Source of the DNA: VAXT01 sp963728535
Lineage (GTDB): Bacteria; Actinomycetota; Thermoleophilia; Gaiellales; Gaiellaceae
Length of the DNA: 64,000 nucleotides
NCBI GenBank assembly: GCA_963728535.1
Contig: CAVSKK010000001.1
Location: 682,001-746,000, forward strand
Direction: 5' to 3'
A program made the translations under genes and the position numbers. Below, piece after piece: positions 40,394 through 47,025 of the stretch. Position 1 is the stretch's first letter. Each line of letters opens with the position of its first letter. Below the pieces are notes generated by a model. It was given only the letters and a program-made list of their open reading frames with translations. It was not told the origin of the DNA and made no database searches.

Positions 40394-41958
40394 GCCGCTG
40401 TTGGCTCGTCTTCCTCCTCGGAAGGAACGTGCTCGACGGCGACCGCGATTTCTGGCTCGACCGGTGCCTCCTGAGGCTCGACCGGTGCCTCAGGCGGAGT
40501 TCCGGCGGCCAGGACTTCTTCGACAGGCTCCGCTGGCTCTTCGGCGACCGGAGCCTCCTCGGTTGCCTCCTCGATCGGAGGCTCCCCGGCGACCGGCTCC
40601 TCAACGCCTTCCATCGCCTCGACGGCTTCGTCCTCGGGCTCGTCGTCGCTCGTCCCGCCGACGACCTGCGAGGCCTCGAGCGTCTCGCCTCGCGCCTCGC
40701 GCTCGGCGAGCTCACGATGCGCGGGGATCCCGCAGAAGCGCGAGCCGGGGACGGCTGCGTTCGGGCAGCGCTTGCCGTTGGCGAGAATCGCCGAGCAGCG
40801 GCCGGAGAACTCCTCGCCGTCTGAGCCGCCGGCGAAAGCGGCTTCGGCCTCCGCCTGCGCAAACTCGGCGTCGGACTGGATGTCCACCTTCCAGCCGGTG
40901 AGGCGCGCGGCGAGGCGGGCGTTCAGGCCCTCCTTGCCGATCGCCAGCGCAAGCTGGTCCTCGGGGACGATGACGGTCGCTTCCTTCGTCTCGTCGTCGA
41001 CGAGCACTTCCCGTACGCGCGCCGGGGAGAGAGCCTTCGCGATGAAGCGGGCAGGCTCGGTGTTCCACGGGATGATGTCGATCTTCTCGCCGCGCAGCTC
41101 GGAGACGACCATGCGCACGCGCGACCCCCTTGGGCCGACGCAGGCGCCGACCGGGTCGACGCCCTGGGCGTGCGACTCGACAGCGATCTTCGAGCGATAA
41201 CCCGGCTCGCGGGCGACGCCGCGAATCTCGACGAGGCCGTCCGCGATCTCGGGAACCTCGAGCTCGAAGAGCGTGCGAATCAGCTCGGGATCCCGGCGCG
41301 AGAGGATCACCTGCGGGCCCTTCGTGCCGGAGCGGACCTCGGTGATGACCGCCTTGATGCGGCTCCCTTGCTCGTAGCGCTCGCCGTCCACCTGCTCGGA
41401 GCGGGGCAGCAGCGCCTCGACCTTGCCGAGATCGACGAGGACGTTGTTGCGGTCGCCCGCCTGCTGGACGATCCCGGTGACGACCTCTGTTACGCGATCG
41501 ACGTACTCCTCATACATCATCTCGCGCTCCGCCTCGCGGATCCGCTGGAGGATGACCTGCTTCGCGGTCTGCGCGGCGATGCGGCCGAAGTCGTGCGGGG
41601 TGACGTCGGCGCGCTTGACCTGCTCGGGCGGCACCTCCGACCAGTCGATGTCGAGGTCCTCGTCGTTGACGAGCGTGTGCGAGTGCTCCCCGTTCTCGGC
41701 CTCGAGCGCTTCGAGCTCCGTGATCGTGCGCTCGCGGGCCTCCTCGATCAGCGTCTCCTCGATGTCGGACGGAAGCTCGATGGAATAGACGCGGAAGTCA
41801 CCCTCGTCGTCGAGCTCGACCGTGGCGTGGCGCGAGGCGCCCGGAGTCTTCTTGTAGGCGGCGAGCAGCGCGTCTTCGAGCGCGGCGATGAGCGTCGCCC
41901 CGTCGATTCCCTTTTCCTTCTCGATGACATGAACGGCTTCGATGATCTCGCGGGTCAT
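40390..41958 (-). CDS. nusA: Transcription elongation/termination factor NusA with extra Cys/His motif
   Basis: 522 residues. The N-terminal polymerase-binding domain (1-150), S1 domain (about 155-225) and two KH domains (GACVGPRGSRVRMV and LAIGKEGLNARLAARLTGW) are standard. After KH2 the protein continues with a motif at about 387-415 holding Cys388, Cys398, Cys409 and His414 (RCSAILANGKRCPN and SRFCGIPAH), a likely zinc knuckle. A long acidic Glu/Pro/Ala tail closes the protein. ATG at 41958 overlaps the rimP stop as ATGA. Confidence 0.95.
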   Translation of the reverse strand: MTREIIEAVHVIEKEKGIDGATLIAALEDALLAAYKKTPGASRHATVELDDEGDFRVYSIELPSDIEETLIEEARERTITELEALEAENGEHSHTLVNDEDLDIDWSEVPPEQVKRADVTPHDFGRIAAQTAKQVILQRIREAEREMMYEEYVDRVTEVVTGIVQQAGDRNNVLVDLGKVEALLPRSEQVDGERYEQGSRIKAVITEVRSGTKGPQVILSRRDPELIRTLFELEVPEIADGLVEIRGVAREPGYRSKIAVESHAQGVDPVGACVGPRGSRVRMVVSELRGEKIDIIPWNTEPARFIAKALSPARVREVLVDDETKEATVIVPEDQLALAIGKEGLNARLAARLTGWKVDIQSDAEFAQAEAEAAFAGGSDGEEFSGRCSAILANGKRCPNAAVPGSRFCGIPAHRELAEREARGETLEASQVVGGTSDDEPEDEAVEAMEGVEEPVAGEPPIEEATEEAPVAEEPAEPVEEVLAAGTPPEAPVEPQEAPVEPEIAVAVEHVPSEEEDEPTAA

Positions 41959-42407
41959 CCGGTTCCCTCCTCCAGCACGTTTCCGCGCACGATCGCCTCG
42001 TACGGAATCTCGACAGGCTCGTCCTTGTCCGTTGCGACGAGCCTCAGCGAACGCTCTCCGACGGCCACGAGCTCCCCGCGGAACTTCTTACGCCCGGCGA
42101 TGGGCGCCGCGGTGCGCAGGGCGACCTTGCGGCCGACCGCGCGCTCGAAGTGCGGGCGCCGCCGAAGCGGCGGCTCGGTGCCGGGCGAAGAAACGTCGAT
42201 CGCGTACTCGTCGAGGTAGCCGCGCAGCGCGTCCGTCACACGCTCGCAGAGGGCATGGTCGACGCCCTGCGGATGATCGACGAAGACGGTGAAGCGCTCC
42301 GGGCCGGAGAGCTCGACTGCCAGGACCTCGACCGCGGGCAGGCTGCGCTCGACTCGCGAGGTGACCTCGCGGTAGAGGCTCCGCTCCTTGTCGTAGATGT
42401 CCGGCAA
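41955..42407 (-). CDS. rimP: Ribosome maturation factor RimP
   Basis: 150-residue factor for 30S assembly, first gene of the nusA-infB operon. The N-terminal alpha-beta domain includes GPERFTVFVDHPQGVDHALCERVT. The signature YAIDVSSPGTEPPLRR and an SH3-like C-terminus follow. The start is TTG at 42407, preceded by GGGAG at five bases. An intrinsic terminator lies just upstream in the leader. Confidence 0.93.
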   Translation of the reverse strand: MPDIYDKERSLYREVTSRVERSLPAVEVLAVELSGPERFTVFVDHPQGVDHALCERVTDALRGYLDEYAIDVSSPGTEPPLRRRPHFERAVGRKVALRTAAPIAGRKKFRGELVAVGERSLRLVATDKDEPVEIPYEAIVRGNVLEEGTG

Positions 42408-42421
42408 CTTGCTCCCTTCAC

Positions 42422-42443
42422 AAAAAACGGGCGCGGCGCGCCC
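42422..42443 (-). terminator. Intrinsic terminator in the rimP-nusA-infB leader
   Basis: Minus-strand order GGGCGC-GCC-GCGCCC-G-TTTTTT, 14 bases before rimP's start region. A second hairpin CATTTC-N10-GAAATG is stacked directly upstream. It is the only classical terminator with a U-run that I see in the window. Being inside the leader, it looks like an attenuator rather than the end of another gene. Confidence 0.7.
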
Positions 42444-42537
42444 ATTTCAAACTGCTACGAAATGTGGTGCAGCAAGGATAGCAAGGAGAGGGTCGGCCGA
42501 ACGCGATCATGAACGGGGATGCGTGGGCATTGCCGAT

Positions 42538-42573
42538 GTGCAGAGAGGCCGCGTTTCCGCGACCTCCCTGCAC
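42538..42573 (-). terminator. Hairpin downstream of the PRC-barrel gene
   Basis: GTGCAG...CTGCAC with inner GAGG/CCTC and GCG/CGC pairs around TTTC, 14 bases after the stop of the leftward PRC-barrel gene. It probably ends that short transcript and insulates the rimP operon. Confidence 0.6.
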
Positions 42574-42586
42574 GATTGGTCGAGAA

Positions 42587-42958
42587 CTAGACCTGATCTG
42601 GGCCGCCACCGACGGTCGTCCGCTGGCGGCCGTAGTAGGCACCGATCTCGTCGCGGTAACTGCCTTCCCGATACCTGTTCTCATCGAACTCGGGGGCGTC
42701 CTTGATTTCGTCCTTGCTGCGGTTGACGTAGACCTTCTCGTCATCCCGATCAACGCGCTCGATCACGCCCGCCGGCAGCATCGCCTTCTTCCCGAAGATC
42801 CAGGGCCCGGTGTCGACGACGATGTAGCTCGACCCGACTTCCTTGGTCGTCTCGTCAATCTTCCCGATTCCTCCGTCAGTGGCTTCGACCGAGTATCCGG
42901 TCAAGTCCGCGGCGTAGGTCTGATCGCTGTAATCCCAGAGACCGACGTTACGTTCCAT
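42587..42958 (-). CDS. PRC-barrel domain protein
   Basis: 123 residues with one PRC-barrel (about 10-80). The segment YSVEATDGGIGKIDETTKEV opens the domain and KVYVNRSKDEIKDAPEF ends it, the usual form in stress-induced actinobacterial PRC proteins. ATG at 42958 follows AGGAGG at about seven bases, the best site in the region. A sigma-B-like promoter lies upstream. A general stress role is inferred from the family and promoter. It sits as an island between rimP and dtd. Confidence 0.8.
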   Translation of the reverse strand: MERNVGLWDYSDQTYAADLTGYSVEATDGGIGKIDETTKEVGSSYIVVDTGPWIFGKKAMLPAGVIERVDRDDEKVYVNRSKDEIKDAPEFDENRYREGSYRDEIGAYYGRQRTTVGGGPDQV

Positions 42959-42992
42959 GATTGTCCTCCTCTTGTGATTGCGTTGTTCATTT

Positions 42993-43017
42993 TTTCCCGA
43001 TCCGTTGAAGCCGAAAC
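42993..43017 (-). promoter_or_regulatory. Sigma-B-like promoter of the PRC-barrel gene
   Basis: Minus strand GTTT (43014-43017), 15 bases, then GGGAAA (42993-42998). This fits the GTTT-N13-16-GGGWAW consensus of the SigB/SigF group. It leaves a leader of about 30 bases with a strong ribosome binding site. Confidence 0.6.
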
Positions 43018-43250
43018 GGTGCGAGACGAAGCCAAGATTTGTGCGCTGCGAAGAAGCAGGAAGACGGGCGCGACTCGAGGAACAGCACGAGAGCCGGGAC
43101 GCGCCGTCGCCCACAAATGGAGTCGCCCCTATCGCCGCAGTTTGGGTCCGACCCTCGGCGCGCCCCGGCTTACTCGCTAGCGCCTCTTACCAAGCAGCGC
43201 TCTCTTCGAAACACCCGGCATGTTCGAAGCGCGAGCCCCAACATTCGTCC

Positions 43251-43276
43251 GTTTGACGCTTTCGCTCCCGGGGAAG
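43251..43276 (+). promoter_or_regulatory. Sigma-B-like promoter of the 43320 gene
   Basis: GTTT (43251-43254), 16 bases, then GGGAAG (43271-43276), a fair match to the SigB/SigF consensus. It mirrors the promoter of the divergent PRC-barrel gene. The inverted repeat at 43204-43229 lies just upstream and could be an operator. Confidence 0.45.
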
Positions 43277-43319
43277 CACCGTTCGGCACACGTTGTTCAG
43301 TTCGAGAGGAGGGGTCCAG

Positions 43320-43703
43320 ATGGCTGACATCGAGAGGTTCTCCGAGCGTTTGATCGATCTCGCGGAGCGATTTGCGGACGTCACGGACGCTGCCCAGGGA
43401 CGAGGGAACCGACAGGGAGGGATCCAGGCTCGGTGGCTCGTTCTTCCCGCGGCGGGAGCGGGGCTCTACGCCCTCGGTGCCCGTGGCTCTTTCAAACGGC
43501 AGGCCAAGAGCATCGTCAAGCAGGCGAAGGAACGCGCCGCGGAGCTACCGGACGACCTGTTGAGCCGGGTGCACCAGGCAACCGGCTCATCGTCCAGCGC
43601 GAGGAATGGTTCGAATGGGCGCGGGCGTTCCAGCTCGAGCAGATCGACCGGGCGAGCGCGTACTCAGCGGCGTCGCAAAGCGCAGACGAGCTCGGCTCGC
43701 TGA
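43320..43703 (+). CDS. Small protein with hydrophobic segment and basic Ser/Arg tail
   Basis: 127 residues: an amphipathic N-terminus (1-35, ERFSERLIDLAERFADVTD), a short hydrophobic stretch (about 37-55, RWLVLPAAGAGLYALGA), a Lys-rich helix and a low-complexity Ser/Arg/Gly tail (about 90-127). ATG at 43320 follows GAGAGGAGGGG. The family was not recognised. With the sigma-B-like promoter and the divergent PRC-barrel gene, a stress-related envelope or DNA-binding role is possible. Confidence 0.6.
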   Translation: MADIERFSERLIDLAERFADVTDAAQGRGNRQGGIQARWLVLPAAGAGLYALGARGSFKRQAKSIVKQAKERAAELPDDLLSRVHQATGSSSSARNGSNGRGRSSSSRSTGRARTQRRRKAQTSSAR

Positions 43704-43717
43704 CAAGCGGTTTAGCT

Positions 43718-43747
43718 TGGGCGGGCGTCGTTCATGGCGCCCGCCCA
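43718..43747. terminator. Hairpin between convergent 43320 gene and dtd
   Basis: TGGGCGGGCG and CGCCCGCCCA, perfect 10-base arms with a 10-base loop, 14 bases after the stop of the rightward gene and 26 before that of dtd. It is placed to end both transcripts. Confidence 0.7.
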
Positions 43748-43773
43748 CACGACTCCGAGCCGTGTCGCCGGCG

Positions 43774-44232
43774 CTAGCTCCGCCGCCGGGTCGCCCGACC
43801 GTCGAGGACGATCGTGACCGGCCCCTGGTTGGCCAGGTCGAGCCGCATGCGCGCGCCGAAGGCGCCCGTCTCGACCGGGACTCCGAGAGCCCGAAGCGAT
43901 GCGCAGAAGTGCTCGTAGAGCGGCTCGGCGACCTGGGGCTCGGCTGCTTCGGCGAAGCTCGGACGATTGCCCTTCTCCGTGTCGGCGATCAGCGTGAACT
44001 GGCTGACGACGAGCGCTGCACCGCCCATGTCGACGAGGTTGTAGTCGAACTTCCCGTCCACGTTCTCGAAGACACGAAGGCGGGCGACACGGCCGGCGAG
44101 CCGCTCGGCATCCTCGGGCTCGTCCCCGCGCGCAACGCCGAGCAAGACGCACAGGCCAAGCCCGATCTCTCCCACGATCTCCTCGGCGACCACAACCCGC
44201 GCCTGGGTGACGCGCTGGACGACCGCTCTCAT
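43774..44232 (-). CDS. dtd: D-aminoacyl-tRNA deacylase
   Basis: Removes D-amino acids mischarged on tRNA, 152 residues. MRAVVQRVTQARV at the N-terminus, the catalytic SQFTLIADTEKGNRPSF and the C-terminal NQGPVTIVLD are diagnostic. ATG at 44232 is preferred over an in-frame TTG four codons upstream. Divergent from pilB with a 32-base gap. Confidence 0.95.
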   Translation of the reverse strand: MRAVVQRVTQARVVVAEEIVGEIGLGLCVLLGVARGDEPEDAERLAGRVARLRVFENVDGKFDYNLVDMGGAALVVSQFTLIADTEKGNRPSFAEAAEPQVAEPLYEHFCASLRALGVPVETGAFGARMRLDLANQGPVTIVLDGRATRRRS

Positions 44233-44264
44233 GGCTGCTGACAATAAGGCCGATACAGGCCGCG

Positions 44265-45986
44265 ATGGAGGCCGTAGAGCTACCGGAGCCGCTGCCCGCC
44301 ACCGCGCTCAGGCGCCCCGGCGTCCGCGTGCAGCTTGGCGCGCTCTTGCTCCGGAAAAAGCTCCTCTCGGCAGAGCAGCTGGAGGAGGCGCTGGCCGAGA
44401 AGGACGAGACCGGCGACCGTCTCGGGCAGATCGTCATCCGCCACGGCTGGGTCTCCGGCCGCGCGCTCGCGCATGCCCTCGCCGAGCAGCACGAACTCGA
44501 CTACATCGACCTCGCCCAGACGGAGATCGAAGCGCTGGCTTTGAGCTTGCTGCCGGAGCGGTTCGCGCGCCGGTACGCGGCGCTTCCGATCCGGTTTCTC
44601 GGCGAAGACGTCGTGCTGGTCGCCGTCGCCGATCCGGGCAACGTCCGCACGACGGACGAGCTCAGGCTTGCACTCGGCCTCAGTATCCGTCTCACCGTCG
44701 CCGCCCCGGACGACCTCAAGCAAACGATCGACCGGGTTTACCGGGACGAAGTCAAGGTCGACGACCACGACATCGCGCTCCACAGAGGGCACGAAACGGG
44801 GGACCAAAGCGGGGATCCGGCGGCGGCGAGCGTGCACGCGATCGAGCTCGTCAACTCGATCATCAGTCGCGCGATCCAAGACGGCGCCTCTGACATCCAC
44901 TTCGAGCCTCAAGCGAACGAGATGCTGGTCCGCGCCCGCATAGACGGGGTCATGCGCCGGATGACCGAGGTTCCGTCGTCGATGCAGGCGGGCGTCACCG
45001 GCCGCCTCAAGGTTCTGGGCGAACTGGACATCGCCGACAAGCGCGTCGCCCAGGACGGCCGTGTCTCGATCCGCTACGGGGGCGAGCCGATGGACTTGCG
45101 AGTGGCCGTCCTGCCGACCACCCACGGCGAGCAGGTCGTCCTCCGAATCCTCGCCCGCCACGCCGGCATGATCGGCCTGGGCGAGCTCGGGATGAGCGCC
45201 GAGACCGAAGAAGCATTCCTGCGCGCGATCCGCCAGCCCTACGGCGCAGTGATCACCTGCGGGCCGACGGGAAGCGGCAAGACGACGACGCTCTACTCAG
45301 CACTCGATCTGCTGAACGACGAGGAACGGGTCTTGATGACGATCGAGGATCCGGTCGAGTACCAGATCCCGGGCGTCAACCAGATCGAGGTCCATCGACG
45401 CAGCGGGCTGACCTTCGCCCGGGGGCTGAGCACGATCCTGCGCAGCGATCCAGACGTTCTGCTCGTGGGAGAGATCCGCGACGAGGAGACGGCCAGGATC
45501 GCGATCACGGCGGCACTCACGGGGCGGCTCGTTCTGACGACCCTGCATACGAACAACGCCGCCAGCTCGATCGCCCGCCTCAAGGACATGGGCGTCGACG
45601 CGGGGTTGCTTGCCAGCGCCATCAACTGCATCGTCGCGCAGCGGCTGGCGCGCCGGCTCTGCCTCGAATGCCGCGAACCGCACCCCGCAACGCAGGAGGA
45701 GCGGGACGAGCTCGGGCTCGAGGAGATTCCCGATGACCTCGCCCTTTATCGCGCGGAGGGTTGCGCACTCTGCTCCGGCACCGGCTACCTCGGCCGCGTC
45801 GCGCTCTACGAGATCATGCCCGTGCACGGCCGAACCGGCCTGATGGAGGCGTCGACGGAGGAGATCCTCGCCGCCGCGCTCGATCAGGGAATGACGACAT
45901 TGCGGCAGGACGGCATGCGACGCTGCGTCGCCGGCATGTCGACGCTGGACGAGATCCGCCGGGTAACCGGCGACCGACTGCTCTAG
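44265..45986 (+). CDS. Type IV pilus/type II secretion assembly ATPase (PilB/GspE family)
   Basis: Hexameric secretion ATPase of 573 residues. The N-terminal MshEN-like domain (about 20-165) precedes the ATPase core with Walker A GPTGSGKTTT, an Asp box, Walker B LLVGEIRDEETA and a His box TTLHTNNAASS. A tetracysteine zinc site CLEC...CALC follows. No pilin, PilT or PilC gene is nearby, so the rest of the machine must lie elsewhere. Its TAG stop shares the palindrome CTAG with the stop of the convergent TPR gene. Confidence 0.92.
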   Translation: MEAVELPEPLPATALRRPGVRVQLGALLLRKKLLSAEQLEEALAEKDETGDRLGQIVIRHGWVSGRALAHALAEQHELDYIDLAQTEIEALALSLLPERFARRYAALPIRFLGEDVVLVAVADPGNVRTTDELRLALGLSIRLTVAAPDDLKQTIDRVYRDEVKVDDHDIALHRGHETGDQSGDPAAASVHAIELVNSIISRAIQDGASDIHFEPQANEMLVRARIDGVMRRMTEVPSSMQAGVTGRLKVLGELDIADKRVAQDGRVSIRYGGEPMDLRVAVLPTTHGEQVVLRILARHAGMIGLGELGMSAETEEAFLRAIRQPYGAVITCGPTGSGKTTTLYSALDLLNDEERVLMTIEDPVEYQIPGVNQIEVHRRSGLTFARGLSTILRSDPDVLLVGEIRDEETARIAITAALTGRLVLTTLHTNNAASSIARLKDMGVDAGLLASAINCIVAQRLARRLCLECREPHPATQEERDELGLEEIPDDLALYRAEGCALCSGTGYLGRVALYEIMPVHGRTGLMEASTEEILAAALDQGMTTLRQDGMRRCVAGMSTLDEIRRVTGDRLL

Positions 45987-46363
45987 GTACCGTCAGCGCC
46001 GCCGAGGTCCCGGAGTCGGGATGCGTAGTGCTCGCTGTCGGGCCGGAGCGAGGTCGCCAGCTTGTAGTGCCCGCGTGCTTCGGCAATGCGGCCGAGCTTC
46101 TCCAGCGCGCGGGCAAGACCGTAGTGCGCGTAGTCGTCGGCCGGCGAGAGGTCCACCATCGCGCGGAACTCCGACTCGGCTTCCCGGTAGCGCTGCATCC
46201 GGAAGTACGCGATGCCCAGCGCTTCCCTGATCGAAGCCTTGTCCGGTTCCCGCCGTTTCGCCTTCTCGAGCGAGACGCTTGCCTGCGCGGCCATGCCCTT
46301 CCGGAGGTGTTCCCGCCCCTGCTGGAAGAGGTCGTAGGTCTCGCTCTCGCCCCCGCTCGTCAT
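45983..46363 (-). CDS. Tetratricopeptide repeat protein
   Basis: 126 residues made of about three TPR units, for example REALGIAYFRMQRYREAES and AHYGLARALEKLGRIAEA. No membrane or signal segment is seen. ATG at 46363 overlaps the nucleotidyltransferase stop as ATGA, so it ends the moxR-DUF58-tgpA run. It probably acts as a small scaffold; the partner is unknown. Confidence 0.75.
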   Translation of the reverse strand: MTSGGESETYDLFQQGREHLRKGMAAQASVSLEKAKRREPDKASIREALGIAYFRMQRYREAESEFRAMVDLSPADDYAHYGLARALEKLGRIAEARGHYKLATSLRPDSEHYASRLRDLGGADGT

Positions 46364-47025
46364 GTCCCTCCAAGATAAGGAAAGTTCTCGCGGACGAGGT
46401 CGGCCGGGGTGGTCAGCTGTCGCGTGCGTCCGATTTCGATCGCCGCGATCGGCTCTCCCGTGTCGATGACGCGCTGAAACGCCTCCGCGAGCTCGAAGGG
46501 AGGGCCGGGCAGCTCGTCGAGGCGGATCTCGCCCGTCAGGCCCCAGAGCGGCGCGGGCGACAGCTCTCCGGGCGTCGGGTCGACCACGCGCTGGACGCGA
46601 TCGTCCTCCACGCGGATCGCGATGGGGCCGCTCCCGCGGACGTAGGCGATCGCGCCGGCCGCACCCGAGGCGGTGAAGCCTTCGGCAAAGCGAGCAAGGT
46701 CCCCGGCCCGAAACACGGAGTCAGCTGCGCTGACCACCGCCGGCGGCGTTGCGCCGCCGGCGAGGGCGTGCCTGACTGCGTCCGCCGAGCCGTCAGCACT
46801 GGGCTGGCGCGCGAACTGGACATCGAGCCCTTCGAGCAGAGCCTCGACCTGCTCCGCGAGGTAGCCGGTCACGACCGTCACCGGCCCGAGACCCTCCTCG
46901 GCAAGCTGGCGGAGAAGTGTCGCAATCACCGGCCGGCCGTCAATCGGCAGGATCGGCTTCGGCCACCGCTCGGTGATCGGGCGCAGGCGAGTCCCTTCGC
47001 CCGCCGCCATCACGATCGCGTTCAC
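46360..47025 (-). CDS. Sugar-phosphate nucleotidyltransferase-like protein
   Basis: 221 residues with the GT-A nucleotidyltransferase fold. The loop AIVMAAGEGTRLRPITERWP, PKPILPIDGRPV and a central VSAADSVF replacing the usual GD metal segment are visible. It resembles glucose-1-phosphate or mannose-1-phosphate nucleotidyltransferases without a C-terminal beta-helix. The substrate is unknown. GTG at 47025 overlaps the tgpA stop as GTGA. Confidence 0.8.
   Translation of the reverse strand: MNAIVMAAGEGTRLRPITERWPKPILPIDGRPVIATLLRQLAEEGLGPVTVVTGYLAEQVEALLEGLDVQFARQPSADGSADAVRHALAGGATPPAVVSAADSVFRAGDLARFAEGFTASGAAGAIAYVRGSGPIAIRVEDDRVQRVVDPTPGELSPAPLWGLTGEIRLDELPGPPFELAEAFQRVIDTGEPIAAIEIGRTRQLTTPADLVRENFPYLGGT

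Larger units (their letters stand above)
42959..43319. other. Divergent control region between two probable stress genes
   Basis: About 360 bases without a convincing gene. It holds the leftward sigma-B-like promoter (42993-43017), an inverted repeat CTTCGAA-N12-TTCGAAG (43204-43229) and the rightward sigma-B-like promoter (43251-43276). Short open frames on both strands lack family similarity. Confidence 0.5.

Noticed and set aside
43204..43229. Inverted TTCGAA repeats as an SOS (LexA) box
   Set aside because: Actinobacterial LexA sites read GAAC-N4-GTTC; spacing and half-sites here differ, so it is kept only as an unassigned inverted repeat.
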